DNA of 64,000 nt, from contig NW_017265148.1 in assembly GCF_001638985.1 (NCBI RefSeq), positions 699,367 through 763,366 on the forward strand, written 5' to 3'. The notes beneath the pieces are model-generated. The model searched no databases, had not been told where the DNA came from, and saw nothing but the letters and a program-made list of their open reading frames with translations. Shown here one piece after another: positions 11,514 to 26,741 of the stretch; positions within the stretch are counted from its first letter, which is position 1; each line of letters opens with the position of its first letter. Both the position numbers and the translations under genes were made by a program. Origin of the DNA: Phycomyces blakesleeanus NRRL 1555(-) (Eukaryota; Mucoromycota; Mucoromycetes; Mucorales; Phycomycetaceae).

Positions 11514-12222
11514 CTAAATAGTGAAAGCGCAGTGAATATAGAAAAAAGAAAGAAAGAAGAAAATAGAAAAGAAAGATTCAATAATGTCAGCCTTTGGTTA
11601 CGAATTTATGCATGTAATAATGTGTGTAAAAGGTGTAATTAAATGATGGGGTTCAACTAGTCCAATGGCTGGAACCTGGTTAAGCTTTTTTTTCTTCCTT
11701 CTATTTTTTTTTTCTTTTTCTTTTTAACTCAAGACTTTGTATTTAACAATACTACTCCATTAACAGCTAACTTTTTCATTTCTTCTTTTCTTTTAGAAAT
11801 AAATAAATTGAGTTTAAGGGAGTGATAAAAGATGTAGTGTATGTATGTGTGCGTGTGTGGCCACTTTAGTTAACTACCAAGTCAAGTGAAAAATAGTTGA
11901 CCAAAGTCATCCAAGCCAGCCAAAGAATATGTTCTTCCATCCATCCTAGATCTTCTGCTGTTCTATAATGTTATATTGAATACTGACTCTGCACACCATG
12001 ATGTATAATTCCTTTCGTCTGATTGATCGATGAAAAGGGGAGTGTTCGTTTAGCCTTGTCCGCTCTCTTCCACCACTTGCTCCTCCCCGCACAATCTCCC
12101 ACTTCCCCTTCCTTTCCGGCCTCATCATGTGACTGCTTCGCTATCAGAAGACTTTTTGGTTTATCATGTATTTGCCTTTTAAGCTTTGTGCACTTTTTCT
12201 TTGGTTGCATTTAATTCATCTC
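11514..12222. other. Upstream region of eL20, divergent from the GATA gene
   Basis: It must contain the missing first exon and promoter of eL20 (minus) and the promoter of the GATA gene (plus). Open frames of 60-80 codons on both strands overlap each other at 11946-12214 and look like chance frames. Confidence 0.4.
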
Positions 12223-15200
12223 ATGTCTACATCAGCAATTATTGCTGCAAAAAAACGGACAGAAAATTCTCTTCGTAATTTTCAACTTCCAACTTCAACG
12301 CAACCAGAAAGTAGCGATGAGCCAAAAAAGTATAAATAATTTACATGTTATAATCATTACCAGCAGTATATGTGTAAAAAAAAACACGTATATTTGAGTA
12401 GAGTAATGTCGCTAATGGACAAATAAGCGGTGTGTTGCTTCTATCGCTACTTCAGTCCAGGTTGAATTGGTCATCGTCTGTATTTGTCAAATACAGACCA
12501 GATCCCATAAGACAACCCAAACGTACCAATAATACGCGGAAAAAGTGGCCAAATATGCGCTATCTCGGCACTTGTACTCTTGAACTCGGTCCACACCTTT
12601 TCCAAGATACAGTCTTCTATGAGGCTAGCCGTGGGCAAGCGTGGTCTGATATAGCAAGAGAAGCTGGTTATGTAAGCGAGACAGATATAGTATCTGTACC
12701 TGCGGATACCCACGGTCCGGATGTAACAAATACAGATAATGGGACTCACGCAGGGGCATCAGAATCGGAGCAACCAGTGGAAGTAAGGCAAAATAATGCA
12801 ACAGCCGTAAATCACTTGTCATCTGGTGTAAAAGAATCAACACAACCTATTTCTGGATCTATACCAGACGAATGTACAATGGCTAAAATTAACACTGAAA
12901 GCCGAAATGCAGTTTTGTCCACTTGCCCACTTCCTACAGCTGCTACAGACACGAATGCGGGTAAAAATACTAATATGAGCACAAATACAAATACAAACGC
13001 AAGTACGAATACGAATACGAATACGAATAAGAATACGAGTGTGGATACGAATACGAATACGAGTGTGGATACAAACACAAACACAAATGCAAATGCAAAT
13101 GGCGGAATTACTTCTACAACTACTCCTACAGCACCTGGTGGTTTAACCATAACCACGATTAGTAGACAATTCGTTGTCCCACCAGATGAACTTGTTTTCA
13201 GTGATGTAGTCATGGAATTTAAAGAGACGCCCAACGAACGGTTCATATTTCCCAAAGATGTTATATTAGAGCTTGTATCTATGCAAGCTCCGTTTGAGGT
13301 AAGCTATAATACCGTCATTTTTTATTATTACTACTTTAAAAGAGAAACAGTATATACACTTCTTAACTAAGCTTACTTTTTATAATAGTTGGTTGCTTCA
13401 TTCTTACTACCATTAAACCAATTAGTAGCCGATGAATACTTTCTGGATCCCAAGTTGAAATTGGCACGATTTGGTGAACAGTCAAAACTTCCTAAAGAAA
13501 TAATCGAGAAAGCCAAAGAAGAAGCAGTCGAACCACCAACCAAACCAGGCATCGATTCTTACACACCTGCTAACATTAAAATGCTTCAGGTGGATGGCGA
13601 TATCCTAAAAGCCTTAGTGGCCCACATCACAAAGCCTGATTATGTGCGCCAACGCATGATGGAAAAGGTTATATATATATATATATAATTTCCGAATTAA
13701 TGATAATAACAACATGAAATCTGTATTGACAATATGCTTTTTTTTGTTTATTGGCGTAACTTAGATGAAAGTCTTACCAGTTCGATCTTATTTACGACTT
13801 ACTAAATCTACAGACGCACTTGACCGATCTGTGGAGGTTGGCTTAATAAGAATACTGGAAAAAATATCGTACTTTTATCTGATATATATGATAGGAAATG
13901 GTACACAAGGCATATACAGTGCCAGATATTATAGCAGGTCCTATTTTAGCTGAAAAAAAACGAAATGAGCAACTCAATGCAATAAAAGTTGGAAAACGAC
14001 TTCGAAGCGAGAATACTGAAGAATGTAAGAATAAAAGTGACTGTAAAAAATACTCTTATTGACTGTATGTTAGCGGTTTTGCCCAAGAGCAAGCATGCGA
14101 ATATAAAAGATGACGGTATACGGAAATGCCATTATTGCAGCACCAAGTGTACATCAATGTGGAGACCAGGACCTGAAGGATCAGGAACACTTTGTAACGG
14201 CTGTGGTATATTGTGGAAACAGGGAAAAATTCTTAAAGGTGCACCTGTTATAACTAGAGAGGAAGAGAAGCTGATGGAGAGAGAGGCTCGTAAGAAAGAA
14301 CGATTACTTCAAGAACAACGAGAACGAGAACGATTAGAACAAGAAAAAATACTTCTTGCCAAGAAAGCTGAATTGGCTCGCCATCGTATGTCGTCTGATA
14401 TCTCTGTGATAGCTACAGACGTAGCAAAGATAACCAAGGAGAATGGCCCAAAAATAGCTGCATCGCGATCCAATATCGGTTTCTTTGCTGCTCAACTATT
14501 ACAACAACAGCACCAACAAACAGTCCTACCATCATCATCATCATCATCATCAACAACAACTACTACTACTACTACTACTACTATCACATCTACACCCTTA
14601 ACTCAGTATCCACCGATAAATCAGTCACAGCAATACCAGCAACAATTAACATTAAAACCACATCCACATCCACAACAGCAACAACAGCAACAACAGCAAC
14701 AACAGCAACAACAGCAACAACAGCAACAACAGCAACAACAGCAACAACAGCAACAACAGCAACAACAGCAACAACAGCAACAGCAGCAGCAACAGCAGCA
14801 ACAACAGCAACAGCAACAGCAGCAGCAACAGCAGCAACAGCAACAACAGCAACAAATACAAAGGCAACAACAGATCCAGCAGAAGCAACAACCTTCTGCT
14901 ACACAATCAAAGAAATCAATAGAGGTTCGACCTCAGCCAGCACCACCAGAGACGACCAGTCGTACCACCACAGTAATAGCACCTCAACAGACACCTCTTT
15001 CTCTTTACAGCAATGCAGGTATTCCCCTCCCTACATTATCAATTGATTTTGGGCAAATGTTCTTTGCACATCCCAACTGTGGTGTGACTCTCGTGGATGG
15101 ACATTTCTCGATCCGTCTTTGCAAGGAAGGCTTTCCTCCTACTACACTTGATATTGATAAACGTGATCTTCAACAAGCCTCATTTGATGTTATTACTGAG

Positions 15201-15395
15201 GGTCAACTGGGTCGCGAAGTACTTATAATGACATGCTCGCCAGGTGGAGAGATTATTGAACGCTTCAATACATTGCTGATTAAACCTCGTGAGAGTAATG
15301 TGCGTATCCAGTTCTTGGAAAAATTGGACCCTACCGGGGGAGCAGTCGTTAAGCGTATCCTTGAGCGATGGCTAAGTGCACTACCAACAATGTAA
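12223..15395 (+). CDS. GATA-type zinc-finger protein with long poly-Gln tract (915 aa, 6 exons)
   Basis: Exons 12223-12329, 12461-13298, 13389-13667, 13765-13836, 13895-14024 and 14074-15395 join in frame (2748 nt). The zinc finger CHYC-X18-CNGC (about residues 483-508; TSMWRPGPEG, TLCNGCGILW) is a GATA finger with an 18-residue loop. Around it lie a basic N-terminal segment (KYRPDPIRQPKR), an Asn/Thr tandem repeat (about residues 225-270), a Glu/Arg-rich helix after the finger (about 530-560), then Ser/Thr runs, 61 consecutive Gln and a conserved-looking C-terminal domain (about 780-915). A single GATA finger with low-complexity regions suggests a transcription or chromatin regulator. I do not recognise the flanking domains, so no orthologue is named. 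Confidence 0.88.
14673..14855 (+). repeat. CAA/CAG repeat coding 61 glutamines
   Basis: The first half is an almost pure 9-bp unit CAACAGCAA-like repeat; the second half mixes CAG and CAA. It is in the coding frame of the GATA protein, preceded by HPHPHP and followed by IQRQQQIQQKQQ. The mixed codons should slow slippage, but the length makes polymorphism between strains likely. Confidence 0.97.
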
Positions 15396-15686
15396 TATAT
15401 ATATAAAGGCTGGAATTTAATAAGTAATAAATAATAAAACCTCAAACGTGGGACTATTATTAAAAGTTAAATCAATTTCATAACTATTGAGGTTGTCATA
15501 TGTTATATTTCCCCTTAATTCTTGACAAAGTACAATATGTAATTCTTTCAGAAATTCTCCTAACTCACTGCCATTTTACGTACCACTTTGGATGAAAAAA
15601 AATAATGCGTAAAACGTATCATAGTCTAGGGAAAAAAAAGGAAATACAGTAAAATAAAATGATTCTTATCAGCAGTGTTGATAGTA

Positions 15687-16033
15687 GAGAGGGTGTCGAG
15701 TTGTGATAATCTCAAGACGGCTAAAAAATAACTATTTTTAAAACCCAATCAAAAAAGGAATAAGACTCAGACACAGTTGTGAAGATTTATAAGTTGAGAA
15801 TATTGATACTAAGAGATTTAGAGCAAATAGACCTTAATAAACTTGGTTTTTCAAGGCCTATTCTATTAAGTAGGTGTAGAGAAGAGACTACTTGCTATCA
15901 CATATTTTGTTCTGAGGGGAAAAAATAAGCCCAATTTTTACTAGAAATTTACTAAGCAAATATTGGAATTTAATTCGCCGAATTAAATACAAATTTGCAA
16001 ATGTTTGCAATCCAGGCTCGAAGACACCCTTTC
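15687..16033. mobile_element. MITE, Tc1/mariner type, copy 2 (347 bp)
   Basis: Same family and orientation as 4392-4817. TIRs GAGAGGGTGTC (15687-15697) and GACACCCTTTC (16023-16033, one mismatch), flanked by TA on both sides (15685-15686, 16034-16035). It lacks the 82-bp hairpin block of copy 1. It sits about 290 bp downstream of the GATA gene. Confidence 0.88.
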
Positions 16034-16380
16034 TAATTATTGAAGCGAAGAGGTGTATTGATACGAAAATTAAGATGATCCATCGTGGTTTGTTTAAATC
16101 TGAAGTCGTATATTTTTATTGCTCAAATGTTTTAGTAAAGTGCTGGATTTAGATATCCGTTAAAAGTCGCATTCTGTGAATACCTTTTAATCCTTTCGCA
16201 ATATTTTGCCAACATTTACTTTACAATACATATATATATATTAAAATAAAATAAAATAAAATAAAATAAAAAGCTGGTGCTTAATAACATGAAATCTACG
16301 GCCAATGAAATAAAGTAAAATAAAGTAAAAATTAAAGGCTGTAAATAGACTGCAATAAGTCCATTGTTTGTTTTTCTCTA
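16034..16380. other. Intergenic, 3' flank of the unknown 438-aa gene
   Basis: No gene. (AAAAT)n repeats near 16240-16270 and (AAAGT)n near 16310-16330. Confidence 0.5.
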
Positions 16381-17910
16381 TTATTGAAGGTAGAGCAATT
16401 TTCCTTTTAGTAAAACGTATTCCTCCCCGAAGCTGTTGTGAGTTTTGAAAGATGGATAAATCTCCAGTTGAATTGTGTTTGGGCCAGGTTCTGATCCAGC
16501 AGGTATTCCTGCATAATCTTCGCTTTTATAGACATCTTCTGTAGCCTTAACCGATTTCACTGGCATTGGTTGGCTCCACATATCTAGACTGACCTCTACA
16601 GCTTGATCGACAATTTCCCACAGCTGATCCCTTACTTCATCTGCATCATCATCTCCGTGGATTTTGGTGTATACGGTATATAACCGGTCAACAATTATCA
16701 ATTTCACTTTCTCTGTTTTGCGCTCCCGTTCGAGTTCTCTGACAACTTGACATATCTTTTGTCGCTCTTCAAAAGGCAGCTCTTGATTCTTTTGCTGAAA
16801 TCTCCATCGGGGAAGAATAGTACCGTCATGTTTGACTATTTCACTGATGTAGGCACCGGTATTATAGATTGAGTAGCTTATGTAATACGTCAGCAGTTTT
16901 TCCAAGAGAGCTTGAGCAATTACAGGACTAAATCCCATACTTCCACGCTTAATCTTGAGGGAAAGATGGCGAAGGGTGTCGCGCTGCTCTGGCCAGATAT
17001 CTATAAGAAACAAAGTTCCTTTGATGAACTTTGTAGTATCACTACACCCAGTAAAACTTGATATATCGGCTATCCTCTGGCGAACCTCATTGAGTTCTGA
17101 TTTTATAGACACCAGTTTTTTGTCGTTGATGGTAACTAGTTTAGCTTCCATGTTGTCAAAAGTATTGGATGTCTCTGAATTATAATGATTGCTTTCTTCT
17201 GGTTGTTTAAAGCTGGAGTTTTTCTCCTCCAAAATCTCTGTTTCAATGTTTGTTTCATCTTCTTTTCTATTTTGGATAGTCAATTCTTCAACTTGTGATT
17301 CGAGGAAAGTATCACTTAATGGAATGTTATTAAGCTTTTCCATATCGTCCGTTCGCTTCATTTTGTTTTCTGAACTCCATTCAGATATTTTCTGCCCGTC
17401 GCTTTCGAATTGTATTAAGCTGTGTGTCTCGTTGTTCGATTGACTGACTGATTCTAGCTAAGTTTCATCAGTACATAAATTATACATAGCTTCTGTTAGT
17501 GGGACAAATTGACACAGGGTAGTACATGGTTGAGCATGTGAGTAGCATTTATTTCATTCTGTGATCAGTGTATGTTATATTTCAGCATTACTCACTATAC
17601 GGGTCGACGAGTAATGAGGCTTTGGTATATTCTCTAGTCCGTTATTAATGGTATGTGCTATAGGCTGGGTGGAAGAATATGATGGTTCCTGTTTTATTCG
17701 AGCTTCACTAATTTGGCACTTATATCCTTTACTTGTGGTAAGTCTTTTATATATTCTTTTATTTTTATTTTATTCACACTGAATTATTCGTATTATCCTA
17801 CCCAGATATTTTTCGGGTTTAAGTTCGGTCAAGGTAGACTTGGTATTTCTAGTATAGTAACTGCTTGAACTAGACGCGCTTCTGGTGGAGAAAGAAGTAG
17901 GCTTACTCAT
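16381..17910 (-). CDS. Hypothetical protein, 438 aa, 3 exons
   Basis: Exons 17910-17802, 17726-17596 and 17457-16381 join in frame (1317 nt). The first 110 residues are Ser/Thr/Tyr/Asn-rich and probably disordered (SASSSSSYYTRN). Residues about 110-190 are acidic with short helical runs (LTINDKKLVSIKSELNEVRQRI is split by the 20-residue limit here: core KLVSIKSELNEVRQRI). The C-terminal half looks globular and helical (FSPVIAQALLEKLLTYYISY, KICQVVRELERERKTEKVK). No signal peptide or membrane segment. I do not recognise the family. The second and third exon joins are supported by open frame and splice consensus only. Confidence 0.7.
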
Positions 17911-18640
17911 GATCCTATAATTAAACCCGTATTGAACAAAGAAAGAGAACAAGGCTTAACGAAATAATCCCAGACTTGTAAACTTCATGTGCATTTAAAA
18001 AATAATCTCGCAGTTTTAAAAATGATGTCGTTCAAAAATCACTCCATCCAAAAACTGTGGTCACTTGATCCAGATCTGAAGTTGTGGCTCACTTCATAAG
18101 CTTTTGTTTTTTTTTTAAGAAAAAAAAAAGGTACGGGTAGTCCTAAATTAATACGATTAGCTAAGCTAATTTTGAACTTTTTTTTTTTAAAAAAAAAAAA
18201 AGTGTGGACAGTCATAAGTTAGTCTGATTGACCAAGTTCTGGATGAGGTTGTTTTACCATTATTTTGCCCTTTTTTGAACTTTTAGTCTGTCCACACCAA
18301 GTGTTTAAAGGGTATTTTCCTGAGGGATGTTTTAGGCAAATGCTGGTTTTTTGCCCTCATTTTTACGTTTTAGTATCAATTTCCCGCCCTTAATTTGCTA
18401 CTATACACATTTTTTAAAAGTTATTCGGATGAGAAGCTTGTCAGATTGGGATCCGCACAATTTTGGTTTATTTAACAAATGGGTTGCTAATCTTTCAAAG
18501 GGAAACACTAAAAATAATGGAAGGTATAGGACTTTTACTCTATTGGCTTCTTTATTTTGGATCAATTGAATCTATGATATTGCTGTTGTAAATCAAGTTT
18601 AAGGAAATGGCTGTAAATTACATGTTAATGCAACAAAGGT
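17911..18640. other. Intergenic with T/A palindromes and diverged repeats
   Basis: Between the unknown 438-aa gene start and the F-box 3' end. No gene is supported; the 72-codon frame at 18351-18569 has no family resemblance. It holds the repeat described at 18107-18298. Confidence 0.5.
18107..18298. repeat. Two diverged repeat units, each led by a poly(T)-poly(A) palindrome, plus a 10-bp inverted repeat
   Basis: Unit 1 (about 18107-18177) and unit 2 (about 18178-18240) both start with a T-run joined to an A-run. They continue with similar text: GGTACGGGTAGTCCTAAATT against GTGTGGACAGTCATAAGTTA, then ...GATT...AAG. Unit 2's GTGTGGACAG (about 18202) is inverted as CTGTCCACAC (about 18287). 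It could be the fused ends of small non-autonomous transposons; there is no coding content. Confidence 0.55.
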
Positions 18641-20524
18641 CTAATCGAGCGTAGAATATATTCTATTAAATAATGTTGGGTCACATCCTTTTTCCTGGTG
18701 AATACAATATTCATCTATAGGTCCACAATTTAGGACAAAATATCCTCGACAAAGATCTTCTTTCCAGTTGTTCCAAACCAATTCTCCGGTCCACGAGCGC
18801 TCGACTTCTAATGAGTTCTTTATATTTTTGTTACGCTCAAAATCTTGATAATATTTGCGTGCGAATTTAACTTCTTTCTTCATCAGCGCTCTAGTGGCAG
18901 GCACCCATCTACGGTTCTTCAATCTCTCATAATATGTGTGGGTCCACATTTGTACGGTAGGTGTATCTGATTGTGTGCCTTGAGATAAAAAAGGACCCCG
19001 TCTGTTGGTGTGTCCATCTGTGGATACTCGAGGTTTCGAAAGGACCATGATGTTCATCCCAATGGCGTCAAACATGGTGGCATAGGATGTAAAACACTGA
19101 ACGTAGAATATGTGCAATACTTTAAATTGAGTATAATGCATGTCAACCAAACAATTTCCTGTTTCATTTGAAAGTCTACTGATAACCTTCACCGTGTTCA
19201 GGCGTGCGTAATTAAGTTTTCGACAATGAAAAGATAGATAATGAAATACACTGGCAATTGCTGTAGTATTTGTGAGCTCTATGATTCTCAGTCCATGCAT
19301 TATAGGATCTCTGGGCTCGTTTTTGGATAGTTCGAGTGATCCGTTTGATGCTCTAAACCGCTTTAGAGAGACACATAAATCTATGATAGTGTCCAACATA
19401 ATGGTTGCCAGAAATATGTCGATATTTAGGTCGACCAAGTTAGGACAAAGTTTAAATACGGATGCAATCAACTCTGGTTTGAAAGGATCGTCTCTGCATT
19501 CGATTGATAGGGTCTTTATTGTGTTTGAGCACGAAATCATACATTTACGGGTGACTATTGAAGACAACTGTGGTGAGTAGGGAGGCGAATCAAATCTGTA
19601 CGTTAGATGCTCGACTGGAACAGTATGTAAAGATAGTAAGTTCCACAAGACGGTGTGAGATCGTTCGAAACAGCCTCGTACTCTTATGCTAGCCTTTTTG
19701 AGATGTATAAATATGGCTGGGAGATTTGAGAATACACTCAAGTCCTCTTCTTTGTGAAAGTCTGGGATTTTGTCGTTCTCGATGGCTTCCAATCCAAGTG
19801 TGTTGAGATCAGGGTATTTTAGAGAAAAATAGCACAGCCATTTGCTATCCATGCTCCGTGCACAAAAATTTATCTTCGTCATATGTTTTGTGGGAGCGAC
19901 TTGCCAAAGACGTATCTGATCGTTTTCAGTGATGCATTTTAAGTCAATATTAAGAGAAAGCATTTCAAGCCGGGGTAAAGAATCATGAAGGTCTTCAAAA
20001 TTATCAAGACTAAATGGGAGCGGAGGATCGTTTTTTCTTTGTGTAAAACATAGTCGTTTTAGATACGGTAAACAAGAAAAGAGCTTTTCTCGCTCTTTTT
20101 CGCATATCACGCTTGTTTTGTGCATATCAATAGTCAGCTCTGTCAAGGATTTCCACAAAGTCCAGCCCACTTGCATTCCAATGTTTAATCCGTCCAAGCA
20201 AAATCTTCCGATGTAAAGGCGTTGTAGGTTTTGAAATGATTTTTGTATTCTTAAAAGCTGTTGATCTGTCGTTCTGCACTCTCCACTCATGTGTAGTTGC
20301 TTGACGTATACGCCATGTATCTTATATACCGACCGTTTACGCTTGAGTGTATTACAGATTGAATTAAGTTTTCTTTGACTGGTTATTTCTAGTGAATTCC
20401 ACAAGGAGTCTTGAAGTGGCTGTCTCCACGCTTTGCATACAAGTATGCAATTCAGTTTGTCTTTTGTCAAGAGATAGCTGGCAATAATGAATACTATTTC
20501 GAATGGCAAGTGAGATGCTAGCAT
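18641..20524 (-). CDS. F-box protein with leucine-rich-repeat-like body (627 aa)
   Basis: Single-exon gene. The first 45 residues from ATG 20524 form an F-box (LPFEIVFIIASYLLTKDKLN then CILVCKAWRQPLQDSLWNSL). The rest is a long array of irregular Leu-rich segments (LKQLHMSG-like, LQRLYIGRFCLDGL, LTELTIDM, LEMLSLNIDL, LNTLGLEAIE) typical of F-box/LRR proteins, which are greatly expanded in Mucoromycota. By family it is a substrate adaptor of an SCF ubiquitin ligase. The frame is open 45 codons further up to 20659, and that extension is hydrophobic (FSFIVLIIINIVIIM). I prefer the internal ATG because F-boxes usually sit at the N-terminus. Substrate unknown. Confidence 0.85.
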   Translation of the reverse strand: MLASHLPFEIVFIIASYLLTKDKLNCILVCKAWRQPLQDSLWNSLEITSQRKLNSICNTLKRKRSVYKIHGVYVKQLHMSGECRTTDQQLLRIQKSFQNLQRLYIGRFCLDGLNIGMQVGWTLWKSLTELTIDMHKTSVICEKEREKLFSCLPYLKRLCFTQRKNDPPLPFSLDNFEDLHDSLPRLEMLSLNIDLKCITENDQIRLWQVAPTKHMTKINFCARSMDSKWLCYFSLKYPDLNTLGLEAIENDKIPDFHKEEDLSVFSNLPAIFIHLKKASIRVRGCFERSHTVLWNLLSLHTVPVEHLTYRFDSPPYSPQLSSIVTRKCMISCSNTIKTLSIECRDDPFKPELIASVFKLCPNLVDLNIDIFLATIMLDTIIDLCVSLKRFRASNGSLELSKNEPRDPIMHGLRIIELTNTTAIASVFHYLSFHCRKLNYARLNTVKVISRLSNETGNCLVDMHYTQFKVLHIFYVQCFTSYATMFDAIGMNIMVLSKPRVSTDGHTNRRGPFLSQGTQSDTPTVQMWTHTYYERLKNRRWVPATRALMKKEVKFARKYYQDFERNKNIKNSLEVERSWTGELVWNNWKEDLCRGYFVLNCGPIDEYCIHQEKGCDPTLFNRIYSTLD

Positions 20525-24335
<3,811 letters not shown>

Positions 24336-24553
24336 AATGATGTGGCCGCGGTGATATCTTGTTAAAAGTGTGGGACAGAATAAAATTTATAGAAAGCAGT
24401 ATTATATTATATTTTATTTCAAAATAAATAAATAAATAAATAAAATATATATTAATAATTATGATGTTAATGAATATAAACCACAATTCAATTTGAGCTT
24501 CTTTCTACTTCTTCTTCCTCTATTTATTTATTTATTTATTTATTTAAACCACC

Positions 24554-25431
24554 ATGATTCCAATCGATCGCAGTCTCATCTTTCGTGCTGTAAATATAAT
24601 CGTTGCCTGTTTTATGGTGATTGGAGGTGTAGCGACCATCCTGACAGGAGGTATGATGAAGAGAAGATGGAATTACACAGACAACCTTGATATTGACTTG
24701 TGAATAACAAATATATATATATATATATATAAAGGGTTTCCGCAGTTCATTCGTGGAATATTCTGTATTCTGTTTGGCTTGATTGTATTCGTGTTTGAGT
24801 TCCGTCTTCCTTCTGTACTGACCCAACATGTATCTTTTATGTTTTCATTTATTGGCCGTGGTATATGTAAGCCTTTTCTGTTATGATAAAGACGTTGAAG
24901 AATTGGATTTGGCTCACTAAGGGCTATGTATGTATGTATGTATGTATGTATGTATAGGTTACATCTTGCAAGTATTCACAAAATAAATACCATGAAGAGT
25001 ATTATTTTTTGTATTAATTTTGATAAATTTTCTAACCTAAATAATTATAATAGCATTGGCTGCATTATTTTAAACCAACTTCCGCTGGCTATTGCGTCGG
25101 GTGTTATTGTAAGTCAATGTGCTTTTGAAGATATAATGATAAATACATGTATAAAATACTAGCCATACTTTTCTCTTCTTCTTCTTCTTACTCATGTATG
25201 ACTGTTAATTAACATAAACTCTTCTAGGTGGCTGTCGCTGGTGTTGCATATTGCATTCTTCAATTTGTACCCAACATTGAGGCTCCTTCGAACATGAGTC
25301 GCTCAGCATTGGATGAGTCATTAGGTGGTTCAAGTGGTGGTGGAAGAGCTGCTCACTGGGCACAGAATAATGAAAATTCTTATGGCCAAAGCGCTGCTAA
25401 TACAGGATATGCTCCTGAGCCTGTTGTCTAA
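24554..25431 (+). CDS. TVP15-like Golgi/COPI-associated membrane protein (165 aa, 5 exons)
   Basis: Exons 24554-24650, 24735-24866, 24958-24967, 25054-25108 and 25228-25431 join in frame (498 nt). Four hydrophobic segments occupy residues about 8-125 (AVNIIVACFMVIGGVATI, GIFCILFGLIVFVFEF, FSFIGRGICYIFIGCIIL, IASGVIVAVAGVAYCILQF), followed by a polar Ser/Gly/Asn tail. This fits the COPI_assoc/Tvp15 family of late-Golgi vesicle proteins. Exon 3 is only 10 nt, and its donor is GC (TT|GCAAGT at 24968). This is the only reading I found that gives the YIFIG segment and closes the frame. Confidence 0.82.
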
Positions 25432-25831
25432 ATACTATCTTACTTTTGTAGTGTATATTAAACACATTTAATTATATTATATTAATAATAATAATAAAAG
25501 AAATTCATACTTTTTTATTATAATTTACACACACACACACATACACACACATACACATATATATATATATATATATATACATAAATAAATAAAAATGCCC
25601 GTGTACTTGGTTCACTTCTTTTCACTTTCCTATTTTATTTTATTTTTCAAATAAAATAGACGTCACTATTTAATGACGTACAATTTCCAAACGGGGGGGA
25701 GGATGTCCCAGAGCCCTGCCTTTGAATAAAAAAAAAAAAATAGTGGTCGCGGAATTTTTTATTTATTTTTTTCTTTACCACCCCTCTCTCTTTCACCTTT
25801 TTACCTTTAACTAGCGCATTTTACTAGCAAC
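25432..25831. other. Intergenic, TVP15-like 3' flank and COX6B promoter
   Basis: No gene. (CA)n followed by (TA)n at about 25530-25580, A12 near 25726 and a CT-rich stretch just before the COX6B start. Confidence 0.5.
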
Positions 25832-26741
25832 ATGTCTGGAACTGAAGAGACCGTTTTGTTGACCACCGGTAAATATCGCACATATATTTTTTTCCTTCAT
25901 TTTTAGACATATAAATATACATACATAGCTATATATATTATATTTCTATGATTGTGTGCTTGTGTGCTTGTGTGTGTGTATTGGAGAGAGTTATATATCT
26001 ACAGGCACACACATACGCACATGGTTACAAAAAAATACATATTCCAGATATATACATATATTGTAGTAATAGAATAAGGAAGTAGTAGTAGTAGCAGAAG
26101 AAGAAGAAGAAGAAGAAGAAGGAGATTTGAATTCACGTTTAATTGTTTATTAATTGCTTATTTTTTCTTTCTTATTTTCATAATAGCTGCATTCGATGCT
26201 CGGTAAATAAAATGACCTTTTACTTTAGTTTAAATTTGACGCGACATATAACCTGGCACTGACCTTTACAGTTAGCTTCCCCAACACCAACCAGACCAAG
26301 CAGTACGTTTATTTCCACTTTATGATAAAGCGATATATATCTTTCAGAAGAACGAGATATAATCGGGCAAAACGAATATATCTATATAACACAAACAGAC
26401 AATCATATATATGATATGCACATACTTATAACTGAATTTTTATTTTTATTAGCTGCTGGCAGAACTATGTTGACTACTACAAGTGTATTTCCGCTCGTGG
26501 TGAGGAATTCGCTCCTTGCAAGCAGTTCTTCAAGGCTTACCATGCCTTGTGCCCCAATGAGTGGGTAAGCTTTAAAACAATATATATATATATATTATCA
26601 CAAGAATTTATGGCGTGTTTTTTTTTCTTAAAAAATAAATAAATAATATAATTAATAATTTTTGTTTGTGTGTTTTTTTAGATTTCCAAGTGGGACGAAC
26701 AGAGAGAAGAAGGCACCAACCCCTCCAACTTCTCCGTTTAA
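25832..26741 (+). CDS. COX12: Cytochrome c oxidase subunit 6B (Cox12), 83 aa, 5 exons
   Basis: Exons 25832-25868, 26187-26202, 26276-26302, 26453-26564 and 26682-26741 join in frame (252 nt). Small intermembrane-space subunit of complex IV. Diagnostic: [20 protein letters not shown] with CX9C, then CKQFFKAYHALC with CX10C, which form the two disulphides of the coiled-coil-helix fold; the Mia40 pathway imports this class without a presequence. Length is normal for Cox12. Four introns in 252 coding nt, with exons of 16 and 27 nt, is very high density. Confidence 0.97.

Noticed and set aside
11946..12214. Overlapping 60-79 codon frames on both strands
   Set aside because: They overlap each other, show no family features and lie in a promoter region.
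12812..13255. Minus-strand 147-codon frame
   Set aside because: It overlaps the real plus-strand GATA exon 2; its Val/Phe repeats mirror the Asn/Thr repeat.
14652..14906. Poly-Leu frame on the minus strand
   Set aside because: It is the reverse of the CAG/CAA repeat in the GATA gene and has no independent support.
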